From the NCBI GenBank assembly GCA_018898235.1, contig JAHIJU010000463.1, positions 1-14,580 of the forward strand: a stretch of DNA of 14,580 bases. Direction: 5' to 3'. Source of the stretch: Actinomycetota bacterium (GTDB lineage: Bacteria > Actinomycetota > Actinomycetes > Actinomycetales > Cellulomonadaceae). Position numbers and translations under genes: made by a program. Of the stretch, positions 5,332 through 13,379 are shown in pieces; within the stretch, counting starts at the first letter, position 1; each line of letters starts with the position of its first letter. The notes beneath the pieces were generated by a model. That model saw nothing but the letters and a program-made list of their open reading frames with translations, searched no databases and was not told where the DNA came from.

Positions 5332-5997
5332 GTGACGGTCACCGTCGACGGCGATCTCAGCAGGGTCGACTACGCGACCTCAGCACCGGACGGCTGCGCG
5401 GGCGCCGGGGCGGACCAGGACTGCGCGACGCGGGACGGTGCGCGCAGCGGTGCGCTCGCGACGTTGGCGGCCGCCGGGGTCGACGTCGACGCACTCGCCG
5501 TCGAGGTCACCGGCGACGCGGGTGCGTTCACCGTGACCGCCCTGCAGCGGATCGACGGCGCCGCCACACCGCTGGGCTGGACCGTCCAGGTCGCGACGGG
5601 CGGGGTCACGTCGATCAGCGGCACCCTGGGCGAGGTCACCCCGCTGGGGACGTATGCCCTGGTCAGCCCCGCACAGGCCGCGCTGCGACTCAACGAGTCC
5701 CGGTTCGGCGGGTGGCCGGCCACGATGGCGCCGGCCCCCCTGGGGCGACCGGCGTCCACCGCGGGCGCTGCGGCGGGCTCCTCGGACGGTGCGGACCCCG
5801 CCGCGGCGGCGACGCCCGGCGCACGCGTGCCGTGGCCTGTCAGGACCGTGCGGATCGTGCAGGCGCGGCTCGGGCTCGCGCTGACCTCGGGGCAGCACCA
5901 GGTGCTGGTCCCCGCCTATGAGCTGACCGACGACAGCGGTGCGACGTACGTCGTGCCCGCGCTCACCGACGATGCACTGGAGGTGGTGGACCGATGA
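5332..5997 (+). CDS. C-terminal remainder of the interrupted membrane-protein gene
   Basis: After the amber codon the same frame stays open, with a GTG at 5332 as the first usable start, giving up to 221 residues. It contains the VSPAQAALRLNESRFGG segment, an Ala-rich linker and the terminal VPAYELTDDSGATYVVPAL domain shared with the next gene. No good ribosome-binding site precedes the GTG. The fragment would lack both signal and membrane anchor, so independent expression as a useful extracytoplasmic protein is unlikely. Its end carries GGAGGTGG (5979-5986), the ribosome-binding site of the following gene, which it overlaps by ATGA. Confidence 0.4.
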   Translation: MTVTVDGDLSRVDYATSAPDGCAGAGADQDCATRDGARSGALATLAAAGVDVDALAVEVTGDAGAFTVTALQRIDGAATPLGWTVQVATGGVTSISGTLGEVTPLGTYALVSPAQAALRLNESRFGGWPATMAPAPLGRPASTAGAAAGSSDGADPAAAATPGARVPWPVRTVRIVQARLGLALTSGQHQVLVPAYELTDDSGATYVVPALTDDALEVVDR

Positions 5998-7355
5998 CCG
6001 GGACCCCGCAGCACGAGACGCCGCACGAGCCCACGCACGACGGTCCGCAGGACGCCCCGCAGGGCGGCCCTCGGCGCACCCGCACCCAGCTCGCGCTGCT
6101 GGTCGCGGGAACCCTCGTCGTCGGACTCGGCCTCGGCGCGTTCGGCGGGGCCACGGCGCGGTCGTCCGCCGCGGGCGGTGCGCCCGAGACGGCGGCCCCG
6201 GCGGCCGACCTGGGTCGACCCCTCCCGGGCACGTCCGCCGCCGATGCGAAGCTGAGCTCGTGGTGGGGCTTCGGCGCGCAGCATCGCACCTTCACCGGCC
6301 AGGGACTGTCGCAGGCCGGCGGCAGCGCGCACGTCTGGGCGTTCGACGCCGCGTCGGCGATCGACCCGACCGCCGTCGCCCGGGCCGCACGGGCGCTCGG
6401 GCTGGCGGGTGAGCCGACGGCCCAGTGGGGTTCCTGGCTCGTCGGCGCGACCGACGGCAGCGGTCCGTCGATGTCGGTCGGCGGCGACGGCCAGGCGACC
6501 TTGTCCTACACCGATCCGTCGACCTGGTGCAGGTCGGACGGTGACGCCACGGTGATGCCGGTCGAACCGGCCACGGGCACGGTCGAGGGGTCGTCGGGTT
6601 CGTCCGGCGCCGCCGCGGACGGGTCCGTCGCCGCCTCGCCCTGCCCGACGACGGGCCTCGGATCGGACGATGCGATCGCCCGCACCCGCGACCTGCTGGC
6701 CGCCGTGGGCGTGCAGCTCGGCGATGCCCGGCTGACCGCCTCCGGCAGCGACGCCTCGACGTGGGTCCAGGCCGATCAGGTGGTCGAGGGCTCGCCCACG
6801 GGCGTGACCTGGACCGTCGGGTTCGTCGGCGAGCAGGTCCAGTCCGTGTTGGGCCCGCTCGCCCCCGTCGTCGACCTCGGGGAGTACGCGCTGCTCAGCC
6901 CGGCCGATGCGGTGGCGCGGCTGTCCGACCCGAGGTTCACCGGCACTGCTCCCGTGATGGCGATGGATGCCCCGACGAAGCGGACGGTGCCGCAGGACCC
7001 GGCCACGCTCGAGCAGGCCGCCACCCCCACCCCGGGCGCCGCTGCCTCGCCCACCGCCGCTGCCTCATCCACCCCCGCCGGTGCGCCCAGTCTCCCCGAG
7101 GCGTCGACGGTCCCCGCCATCCCGACGGGCCCCGCCGAGACCGCCGCACCCACGGCAGCCCCGGTGCCGGCCGCCGGCGCCCCGCTCGGTTGGGGTGTGC
7201 AGCAGGTGGTGCTCGTCGCGTCCTCGCTCACCGTGTCGGTCACCACGCTGGGGGACGGTTCCGTGGTGCTGCTGCCCACCTACGTGCTGACGGATGCCGA
7301 CGGCGGCACCTGGCAGGTGGCGGCCGTCTCCGATGCGGGGCTCGGCCTGAGCTGA
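5994..7355 (+). CDS. Single-pass membrane protein, intact paralogue in the sigma-factor operon
   Basis: This 453-residue protein is of unknown function. It begins with a His/Pro-rich cytoplasmic tail (HETPHEPTHDGPQ), then a basic RRTRTQ and one membrane helix (about 31-53). Outside lie a domain with LSSWWGFGAQHRTFTGQGLSQ and WGSWLVG (about 86-182), a second domain with VTWTVGFVGEQVQSVLG and LLSPADAVARLSDPRF (about 220-318), an Ala/Pro/Thr-rich linker (about 339-395) and a C-terminal domain LPTYVLTDADGGTWQVAAV. The same order of extracytoplasmic blocks occurs in the interrupted gene upstream, so the two are tandem paralogues. The start overlaps the upstream stop (ATGA), with GGAGGTGG seven bases before. 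It has no anti-sigma-like N-terminal segment. It may be a co-sensor for the sigma factor; this is inference. Confidence 0.82.
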   Translation: MTGTPQHETPHEPTHDGPQDAPQGGPRRTRTQLALLVAGTLVVGLGLGAFGGATARSSAAGGAPETAAPAADLGRPLPGTSAADAKLSSWWGFGAQHRTFTGQGLSQAGGSAHVWAFDAASAIDPTAVARAARALGLAGEPTAQWGSWLVGATDGSGPSMSVGGDGQATLSYTDPSTWCRSDGDATVMPVEPATGTVEGSSGSSGAAADGSVAASPCPTTGLGSDDAIARTRDLLAAVGVQLGDARLTASGSDASTWVQADQVVEGSPTGVTWTVGFVGEQVQSVLGPLAPVVDLGEYALLSPADAVARLSDPRFTGTAPVMAMDAPTKRTVPQDPATLEQAATPTPGAAASPTAAASSTPAGAPSLPEASTVPAIPTGPAETAAPTAAPVPAAGAPLGWGVQQVVLVASSLTVSVTTLGDGSVVLLPTYVLTDADGGTWQVAAVSDAGLGLS

Positions 7356-7384
7356 GGTCGGGCCTGGGCCCGGGTGCCCGACCT
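7355..7384 (+). terminator. Hairpin at the end of the sigma-factor operon
   Basis: There is a perfect 9-bp inverted repeat, AGGTCGGGC (7355-7363) and GCCCGACCT (7376-7384), with a 12-nt GC-rich loop. It begins in the last base of the TGA of the membrane-protein gene. No T-run follows, as is common for terminators in high-GC actinobacteria. It separates the operon from the exonuclease gene. Confidence 0.6.
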
Positions 7385-7443
7385 GGCGTGGCTGGCGCGG
7401 GGCGGTCAGACTCGGCGCATGGTGACCATGCCCGGCGGCCGGG

Positions 7444-8397
7444 ATGACTGACCGCCCCGACAAGCTCCTCCTGCTCGACACCGCGTCGCTCTACTTCCGC
7501 GCCTTCTACGGCGTCCCGGCGACGATCCGTTCGCCGGACGGACATCCGGTGAACGCCGTGCGCGGGCTGCTGGAGATGATCACCCGGCTCGTCGTCGACC
7601 GCGCTCCGACGCATCTGGTGGCCTGCTGGGACGACGACTGGCGGCCGGCGTTCAGGGTCGAGGCCGTGCCGTCGTACAAGGCGCACCGGGTCGGGCCGGA
7701 CGGTGTGGCCGAGGAGGTGCCGCCCGAGCTCGCGGCCCAGGTGCCGGTGATCGCGCAGGTGCTGGCCGCCGTGGGGATCGCCCGGCTGGGCGCCCCGGGC
7801 TTCGAGGCCGATGACGTGATCGGCACCCTCGCCACCAGGTCGGTCGCGGCCGGGCGCCCGGTCGACATCGTCACGGGTGACCGCGACCTGTTCCAGCTCG
7901 TCGACGACGAGGCGCACGTGCGGGTGCTCTACACGGTCAAGGGCATCCGCGACCTGCTCGTGGTCGACCAGGCGGTGCTCGCCGAGCGCTACGGCGTGGC
8001 GGACGGGGCCGGGTACGCCGATCTGGCGGTGCTGCGCGGCGACCCGAGCGACGGTCTGCCCGGAGTCCCGGGCGTCGGGCAGAAGACAGCGGCCGATCTG
8101 CTGGCGACCTACGGGTCGTTGGCGGGCGTGCTCGCGGGGCTCGACGACCCCGGGCTGCGTCCGGCGGTGCGCGCCAGGCTGGACGCGGCCCGCGACTACC
8201 TCGACGTCGCCCCCGCCGTCGTGCGGGTGGTGCGGGACGCACCCGTGGCGCAGTCGGACACGACGGTGCCGAGCGCACCGGTCGATCCGGTGGCGCTGGA
8301 CGAGCTCGCGGTCAGGTGGGGGCTGGGCTCGGCCGTGGGACGCCTGACGGAGGTGCTGGTGGGCCGGGTCGCCGGAGGGCCGTCAGGCTCGGTCTGA
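7444..8397 (+). CDS. Stand-alone 5'-3' exonuclease (DNA polymerase I N-terminal domain family)
   Basis: This 317-residue protein matches the flap/5'-3' exonuclease domain found at the N-terminus of DNA polymerase I, without the polymerase part. It would remove RNA primers or 5' flaps during replication and repair. Metal-binding acids are visible in order: D12 (LLLDTASLYFRAFYG), D63-D65 (CWDDDWRPAFR), E121/D123/D124 (FEADDVIGTLA), D146/D148 (GDRDLFQLV) and D200/D203 (LRGDPSDGLPG). A helix-hairpin-helix/H3TH, GVPGVGQKTAADLLATYGSL, lies at about 207-226. PSYKAHR (about 76-82) is the usual DNA-contact region. All key residues look present. The ATG at 7444 is the first start after an in-frame stop, and its ribosome-binding site is weak. 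It is convergent with the gene at 8444-9016. Confidence 0.93.
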   Translation: MTDRPDKLLLLDTASLYFRAFYGVPATIRSPDGHPVNAVRGLLEMITRLVVDRAPTHLVACWDDDWRPAFRVEAVPSYKAHRVGPDGVAEEVPPELAAQVPVIAQVLAAVGIARLGAPGFEADDVIGTLATRSVAAGRPVDIVTGDRDLFQLVDDEAHVRVLYTVKGIRDLLVVDQAVLAERYGVADGAGYADLAVLRGDPSDGLPGVPGVGQKTAADLLATYGSLAGVLAGLDDPGLRPAVRARLDAARDYLDVAPAVVRVVRDAPVAQSDTTVPSAPVDPVALDELAVRWGLGSAVGRLTEVLVGRVAGGPSGSV

Positions 8398-8400
8398 GCG

Positions 8401-8426
8401 GCCGGGCCAGTGGGGAGTTGGCCGGC
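8401..8426. terminator. Imperfect hairpin between convergent genes
   Basis: GCCGGGCCA (8401-8409) and TGGCCGGC (8419-8426) can pair with one bulged G. It lies in the 46-base gap between the exonuclease stop and the DUF3806-like stop on the opposite strand, where a bidirectional terminator would be expected. There is no T-run on either side. The call is weak. Confidence 0.3.
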
Positions 8427-8443
8427 GGGGGCGGCCGGTGGGG

Positions 8444-9016
8444 TCAGCCGGTCGGGGCTGCGGTCAGCCCGGCCTCGCTGCGCACCGCTGCGACCACCTG
8501 CTCGACGTAGGCGAGCAGCCAGTCGGCGCGTCCGGTGCGCCACCGCTCGGCGACGGCCGACAGCGGGAAGACGGCGACCTGTGCGCTGAAGTGGGTCAGC
8601 GCCAGCTCGCCGAGCTGGTCGTCGCTCACGAGCACCCAGCCCAGTCCCGGGACCCGCCGGATGAGCAGGTCGCCCAACGCGAGCCCGAACAACGCGATCA
8701 GGGCATCCGGTGCGGGTGCCGTCGGCTGGTCCAGCCATGCCTGGTGCACCCGGCTGTAGACGTCGGCGAGGGTCTCGGCGTTGGCCGACCCGTCGCACAG
8801 GTCGGCGACCAGCTCACGCTGGGTGGCCATCCACCGGGCCTCCGGCCTGCCGACGGGTTCGACGGCGCAGCCGGACAGTCCCGGGAGGCAGAACGAGGGG
8901 AGCCGGCCGGGCCGTCGTCGCACGGGCTCGTGGCCCTGCGGGTGCCGCTGCCGTGGGACCTCGGCGGTCGTCGTCTCGGCCGACGTCATGCTCCCGGTGC
9001 GTCTGGTCCCCGCCAT
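8444..9016 (-). CDS. DUF3806-like protein of unknown function
   Basis: This protein has 190 residues from the ATG at 9016. The C-terminal two thirds look like a DUF3806 domain: LADVYSRVHQAWLDQ, then LIALFGLALGDLLIRRVPGLGWVLVSDD, then VAVFPLSAVAERWRTGRADWLLAYVEQVV. No catalytic motif, signal peptide or membrane helix is seen, so it is probably cytoplasmic. The start is uncertain. The first 60 residues are Arg/Pro-rich and not conserved-looking, while an internal ATG at 8830 has GGAGG eight bases upstream and would give a 128-residue protein that is nearly all domain. Third-position GC remains high upstream of 8830, which is why the longer form is kept. It lies downstream of the protease gene on the same strand, behind a strong hairpin. 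Confidence 0.72.
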   Translation of the reverse strand: MAGTRRTGSMTSAETTTAEVPRQRHPQGHEPVRRRPGRLPSFCLPGLSGCAVEPVGRPEARWMATQRELVADLCDGSANAETLADVYSRVHQAWLDQPTAPAPDALIALFGLALGDLLIRRVPGLGWVLVSDDQLGELALTHFSAQVAVFPLSAVAERWRTGRADWLLAYVEQVVAAVRSEAGLTAAPTG

Positions 9017-9059
9017 GGTCGCTCATCGGCCCGGGATGGACGTGCCTTGACGGGCGGGG

Positions 9060-9103
9060 CGGTGCTGTCGCCCGGACGGACGTGCGTCCGGGCGACAGCA
9101 CCG
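9060..9103 (-). terminator. Long perfect hairpin downstream of the subtilase gene
   Basis: Arms of 19 bases (9060-9078 and 9085-9103) are perfectly complementary, with a 6-nt loop. It starts five bases after the protease stop codon, read on the minus strand. There is no T-run. Length, perfection and position make a transcription terminator, or an mRNA 3'-end protecting stem, the best reading. Confidence 0.82.
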
Positions 9104-9108
9104 GTCGA

Positions 9109-12100
9109 TCAGCGGGTGACCGAGATGAACCCGCCGGTCACGCTCGGCTCGTAGCTGGCGTCACCGGAGTAGACGGCCAGCACCACGGCGCCGAACCGCA
9201 ACGACGGCCCCGTAACGGTGCCTGTCCCCGCGACCAGCTGGAACGAGTGCAGCGGCTGGAAGTTCACCAGCACGACCACCGAACCGGTCGGGGTGGGTGC
9301 CCCGCTCGGCCCGCTCACCGTGGCGGTGAATGTCGGTGCGCTGCCGCGCGGCAGGCGCCATGACGGGGTGGTCAGGTCGAACGTCGGGCGGGCCTTGGTC
9401 ACCGTGACGGTGGCCTTGGACGATGTCGACGCCGCCAGATCGGCGGTCCCGACCAGCCGTGCCGTGAAGGCGTGCCTCCCGGCCGTGAGCGTGGTCGGCA
9501 GCGCGATGCTCGCCGACCCGGTGAGCCCGGTGCCGGTGAGCGTCCCCGTCGCGACGACGGTGCTGCCCTCGACCACCTCGACCGTGGCTCCGGCGACCGG
9601 AGCCGTCTCGGACCGGACGGTGACCTTGGCTGTCACCGGCGTGCCGACGGTCGCCCTGGACGGGCTGAGCGACAGGCTCGTGCTCGTCCTGGAGGCGCTG
9701 ACCTTGACGGTGACCGCAGCCGATGTCGATCCGGCGTACAGGCCGCTGGCCGGGGTGAACACCGCCGTCAGGCTGTGCGTCCCGCCGGGCAGCGTCGTGG
9801 TCGCCTTCGCGGTGCCGTTGGTCACGGTGGCGGTCGCCACCTGGGTGGTCCCGTCGAAGAACGCCACCGTCCCGGCAGCGGCCTTCGGCTTGACGGTCGC
9901 GGTGAGGGTCTGCTGCTGCCCCGCCTTGGTGCCGCCGGTGACCTTGAGGGTCGTGGTGGTGGCGGTCGGTGCGGGCACCGCGACGTCGATCACCTGGACC
10001 CGGCTCTCCGGGGTGGCGTTCTGCGGGTACAGCAGCAGGCCCTTGACGCCGGCGGCGCCGGTGCCCTTGTGCGCCGTGATCGTCGTCGTGCCGTCGACCA
10101 GGCTGGTCTGGCGGCCGACGTTGGTGCTGAACCACAGCGGCGGGTCGTACGGGTTGACGGTGAACGGCGCGACCTTGTCGACCACGCCGGAGGCACCCGC
10201 GGGTGCGTAGATGGAGGACGTCCACACCGACAGCGTCGGCGTCGAGCCCGCCGGGATGATGTCCAACGGGATCGGCAGCACGACCACGGAGTTGTCGAAC
10301 ACCCCGTTGTCGACGGTCCCGGCGAACTCGTTGACGAAGTTCGCGCCGACGGTCGAGCCGTCGCTCAGCGACACCGTCCAGGCGATCGTCAGATCGGCGT
10401 CCGCGACCTTCTTGACGTACGTCTGGTAGTCGTTGACGCCGTCGCCGTTCACGTCGATGTCGACGTTCGGTGTGACGGCCGCGCCGAGACTGGCCCACTC
10501 GCCGTCCACCGCGATGCCGACGTTCAGCGTGCCGGTCGACGGGTCGTCACCGGCCGCCGCCGCCACCGGTGCGGTGCTGCCCCAGCCGACGTACCGCAGA
10601 TCGGCGGAGTCGACGGCCGACGGCGAGGTCACGGCCGGGTCGACGGCGTCGAGCTTCGGGCTGGTCGCGGCCAGCACGAGCGGGGTGGCGAACGAGAACA
10701 GGTTGTTCGCCGTGTCGAGGCTGCGACCGCTCACCGTCAGATCGGCCGTCGGTGCGACGGGGTCGGCGAAGGTGAGTGCGGACGAGGTCAGCTCGCTGGT
10801 CGCCCGCGGGACGGCCTGGACCGGCACCCGCAGCTCGCTGTCACCGGAGGTGAGCACGAGGCGTCCGGTGAGCCGGGTGACGTACTCCCGGTCGAGACCG
10901 GACTGGGTGACCGCCTGGGTCGGGTCGATCTGTCGGGCGAGGGTCGCCGGATCGGCCGTGAGCGTGAGGGTCACCTCGGCGCTGCCACCGGCCGGCACCG
11001 TGATCTGGGCCGGGCTCGCGGTGATCGTGGCGCCCCCGGCCGTGGTCGACGTCGTGAACGACGTCGCGTACGTCGTCGCGGAGGTCCCGGTGTTGGCGAC
11101 CGTCACCTTCTTGGCGACGGTGACGGGTGAGGCACCGACCGGCACGACCCCGAAGGAGACCGAGGTCTGCTCGGGGGCGTCGGCGTTGTACGCCAGCACC
11201 GTGTCCCGGACCGCGGCGAGCGCGTCCACCCGGCCGGAGCCGACGCGGGCGGGCCCGTAGACCTCACCCGTGCGGTTGGCCCCGGTGTACAGGTCGTGGG
11301 TCGCGGTGTTCACGATCGCGGCCTTGACCTGGGCGGGTGACCAGTCGGGGTGCGCCTGGCGGACGAGGGCGGCGATGCCGGCCACGTGCGGGGAGGCCAT
11401 CGACGTCCCGGTGAGGGACTGCGCGCCGTTCCCGGTGGACGAGGCGACCGACACGATGTTCGTGCCGGGAGCCGCGACATCGGGCTTGGCCCAGCCCAGC
11501 GATCCGTGCGCCCCGCGTGAGGAGCTCGGGCTCACCACGTCGGGCGTGCTGGAGTCCAGCACGGCGCCCTCGAGCGACGGGCCGATGTGGACCGTGAGGG
11601 TGCCGGCGGCGGCCTCGGGCTCCAAGGCCGTCGTGCTGGTGGCGGTGAGCTGGGCGACCGGGATCAGCGTGCTTCCGGTGATGCCGGCGCCGAACACCGT
11701 GGTGTTGTTGCTGAAGATGGCGCCGACGGCACCGGCCGCGGCGGCCGCGTCGGAGCGGGCCTTGGAACCGCACAGCCGGGTCGAGTCGTCGGAGTCCCAC
11801 CACAGCCAGACGACCTTGCCGGCGGCGGCGGCCTTCTGCTCATCGGTGAAGCCCGAGCACCCGTCGAACCGAGGGTCGAGGTAGGCGACCGGGGCGGTCA
11901 CATCGGGCTGGGGGGCGGTGTAGGCGACCGAGTTCTGCGCGGACCAGGTCGTGATGAGCGCCGGGTCTGCGGCGGCCGTGACCTCGACCCCCGCGTACGG
12001 CTGCGGGCTGCCGACGGAGTTGGCCACGGCGATGGTGCTGGCGGCGTTGCCGGGCGAACCGGCCACGTCCTCCAGGTCGCCGCCGTTGCCCGCGGACGTG

Positions 12101-13239
12101 ACGACGCTGACACCGAGCTCGCTCAGACGGTTGATCGCGAGGTTCTCGGGGTCGTCCGCCGGCGAGTAGTCGGAGCCGAGGGACAGGTTGATGACGTCGA
12201 GGTGGTCGCTCAGGTCGCCGTCGCCGTTCGGGTCCGCCGCCCAGTCCAGGGCAGGCAGGACGAGGTTGGTGGTGCCGCCCTCGTCGCCGAAGACCTTGAG
12301 GCCGTAGAGCGTGGCTCCCGGCGCCGAGCCGGGGCCGACCTTCCAGCCCTCGAGGTCCGAGAGCGTGGAGTAGTCGCCGCGGAACGTGCTGCCGCTGGCG
12401 TCGACGCCGAACCCGGCCGCGGTGCCCGCGACGTGGGAGCCGTGCCCGGAGTTGGGGCTCGTGTACGGCGAGTCGATCGGGTTCGGGTCGGGCGCCGGGA
12501 CGGAGGTCGGGTCGTCGGCGTTGTACGTGGTGCCCGCGAAGTCGTAGCCGCCGGCGAACTTGGTCGGGTCGGTCAGGCTCACGTCGATCGGGGCGGTGCC
12601 GTCGGTGCCGTAGGCCTGCGCGTAGGCGGCCTCCGTGCCGGGCCCGCCGAAGTCGGCGTGCGTGTAGTCCAGGCCGGTGTCGATCACGCCGACCCGGACC
12701 CCGGTGCCCAGCACCCCGGTGTCGACCCAGGTCGCGAGCGCGTTCGTGAACGCGACGGTGGAGCTGTTGTCGATCGACTTGGGGGTCACGCGGTAGATGC
12801 CGGCGACCTTCGGGCTCGAGGCCAGCGCCCGGATCTGCTCGGCGTCCCCGGTCACCAGGGTGCCCGCCACGACGTTGACCGTGGTCGCCACGCGCTTGGG
12901 CGTCGCCGTCTTCGCGTTGGCGTCGGTGAGCTCGGTCGGCACGACGGCCGCCGCGGCCGCCTCGGTGGCGTCCTGAGCCCGTTCCACCTGGGCGGACGAG
13001 CCGCCATCCGCCGCGACGTCGGCCCCGGAGGCCGTGGTCAACGTCACGAAGGCGGTCACGGTGCCGGTCGCCGACTCCAGCTCGGGCGCCACCTTGGTGC
13101 CGCCGAAGGAGGTCGGGGAGGCCGCCAGGGTGTCGACCCCGGGGGGTGACTCGGCGGCCCAGGCGGGGCCGGTGCCCACCAGAGCGGTGCAGGCAGCGAC
13201 CAGCGCGGCTGTCACGGAGGCAAAGAGACGACGGTTCAT
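9109..13239 (-). CDS. Large secreted subtilisin-family (S8) serine protease with PA insert and C-terminal Ig-like domains
   Basis: This 1376-residue exported protease has a signal peptide (MNRRLFASVTAALVAACTAL, cleavage near PAWAA-ESP) and an I9-like inhibitor propeptide (about 55-152, LVTGDAEQIRALASSPKVAG). The S8 catalytic domain has Asp187 (GVIDTGLDYTHADF), His266 (GHGSHVAGTAAG), oxyanion Asn385 (SAGNGG) and Ser613 (GTSMASPHVAG). All triad residues are present. A PA domain is inserted at about 446-558. Then come an Fn3-like region (about 690-815), a module with DVNGDGVNDY resembling a calcium loop (about 929), and three Ig-like repeats (about 1093-1376). No LPXTG or membrane anchor is seen, so it is probably released. 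The ATG at 13239 has GGGATG five bases upstream, better than GTG at 13245. It is divergent from the M15 gene and likely degrades extracellular protein. Confidence 0.95.
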   Translation of the reverse strand: MNRRLFASVTAALVAACTALVGTGPAWAAESPPGVDTLAASPTSFGGTKVAPELESATGTVTAFVTLTTASGADVAADGGSSAQVERAQDATEAAAAAVVPTELTDANAKTATPKRVATTVNVVAGTLVTGDAEQIRALASSPKVAGIYRVTPKSIDNSSTVAFTNALATWVDTGVLGTGVRVGVIDTGLDYTHADFGGPGTEAAYAQAYGTDGTAPIDVSLTDPTKFAGGYDFAGTTYNADDPTSVPAPDPNPIDSPYTSPNSGHGSHVAGTAAGFGVDASGSTFRGDYSTLSDLEGWKVGPGSAPGATLYGLKVFGDEGGTTNLVLPALDWAADPNGDGDLSDHLDVINLSLGSDYSPADDPENLAINRLSELGVSVVTSAGNGGDLEDVAGSPGNAASTIAVANSVGSPQPYAGVEVTAAADPALITTWSAQNSVAYTAPQPDVTAPVAYLDPRFDGCSGFTDEQKAAAAGKVVWLWWDSDDSTRLCGSKARSDAAAAAGAVGAIFSNNTTVFGAGITGSTLIPVAQLTATSTTALEPEAAAGTLTVHIGPSLEGAVLDSSTPDVVSPSSSRGAHGSLGWAKPDVAAPGTNIVSVASSTGNGAQSLTGTSMASPHVAGIAALVRQAHPDWSPAQVKAAIVNTATHDLYTGANRTGEVYGPARVGSGRVDALAAVRDTVLAYNADAPEQTSVSFGVVPVGASPVTVAKKVTVANTGTSATTYATSFTTSTTAGGATITASPAQITVPAGGSAEVTLTLTADPATLARQIDPTQAVTQSGLDREYVTRLTGRLVLTSGDSELRVPVQAVPRATSELTSSALTFADPVAPTADLTVSGRSLDTANNLFSFATPLVLAATSPKLDAVDPAVTSPSAVDSADLRYVGWGSTAPVAAAAGDDPSTGTLNVGIAVDGEWASLGAAVTPNVDIDVNGDGVNDYQTYVKKVADADLTIAWTVSLSDGSTVGANFVNEFAGTVDNGVFDNSVVVLPIPLDIIPAGSTPTLSVWTSSIYAPAGASGVVDKVAPFTVNPYDPPLWFSTNVGRQTSLVDGTTTITAHKGTGAAGVKGLLLYPQNATPESRVQVIDVAVPAPTATTTTLKVTGGTKAGQQQTLTATVKPKAAAGTVAFFDGTTQVATATVTNGTAKATTTLPGGTHSLTAVFTPASGLYAGSTSAAVTVKVSASRTSTSLSLSPSRATVGTPVTAKVTVRSETAPVAGATVEVVEGSTVVATGTLTGTGLTGSASIALPTTLTAGRHAFTARLVGTADLAASTSSKATVTVTKARPTFDLTTPSWRLPRGSAPTFTATVSGPSGAPTPTGSVVVLVNFQPLHSFQLVAGTGTVTGPSLRFGAVVLAVYSGDASYEPSVTGGFISVTR

Positions 13240-13245
13240 CAGCAC

Positions 13246-13379
13246 ATCCCGTAGGTGGAGGGACCGTCCCGGGCGTCAAGCCCAGGTCGCACCGGGGTCA
13301 TAGGTGTTCCGACGCACGTTAGCGGGGAACCAGCGATTCGTCCCGCTTTCGCTCGGATCATCTTGGCTGTGGGGCAGGT
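13246..13379. promoter_or_regulatory. Divergent intergenic region with small inverted repeats
   Basis: This 134-base region must hold the promoters of the protease gene (minus) and the M15-type gene (plus). Two short dyads lie close to the protease start: GGGACCGTCCC (13260-13270) and GGGC-gtcaa-GCCC (13271-13283). A third, looser pair is GTTCC/GGAAC (13306-13310, 13326-13330). TTGACG on the minus strand (13279-13274) resembles a -35 box, but no -10 box sits at good spacing. No promoter is called with confidence. Confidence 0.4.

Larger units (their letters stand above)
4678..5997 (+). pseudogene. Sigma-operon single-pass membrane protein (putative anti-sigma/sensor), interrupted by an in-frame amber codon
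   Basis: One frame runs from the ATG at 4678 (AGGGAGAGG five bases upstream) to the TGA at 5995-5997, broken only by TAG at 5287-5289 (codon 204). Read through the stop it would be 439 residues. It has a cytoplasmic N-terminus with RRLRAADPAAHVDPDLDRVL (about 11-30), VDRGV-type repeats (about 50-70), a basic patch and one membrane segment (about 83-104). The rest is extracytoplasmic. The sequence beyond the stop (GSWTVSG, VSPAQAALRLNESRF, VPAYELTDDSGATYVVPAL) aligns with the downstream paralogue (GSWLVG, LSPADAVARLSDPRF, LPTYVLTDADGGTWQVAAV). A single-base substitution in an otherwise intact gene is likely. A sequencing error is possible, as is stop-codon readthrough. The anti-sigma role is inferred from position only. 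Confidence 0.8.

Noticed and set aside
5332..5997. A separate gene starting at GTG 5332.
   Set aside because: It is in the same frame as the gene from 4678, has no ribosome-binding site, and aligns to the distal part of the paralogue downstream. It is treated as the remainder of an interrupted gene.
7418..7430. A short palindrome, CATGGTGACCATG, upstream of the exonuclease gene, as a possible operator.
   Set aside because: It is a single copy with 6-bp arms, and no promoter elements could be placed around it, so the evidence is too thin.
11587..13149. A 520-residue plus-strand frame opposite the protease gene, and several other long frames antisense to it.
   Set aside because: The sequence is a low-complexity mix of Arg, Gly, Val and Asp with no motif, and the minus strand encodes an unmistakable S8 protease across the same bases. 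Long spurious frames are expected at this GC content.
13246..13379. A riboswitch or sigma-specific promoter (GGAAC-type) before the M15 or protease gene.
   Set aside because: GGAAC occurs, but no matching -10 element was found at suitable spacing on either strand, and the region is too short and unstructured for a known riboswitch class.
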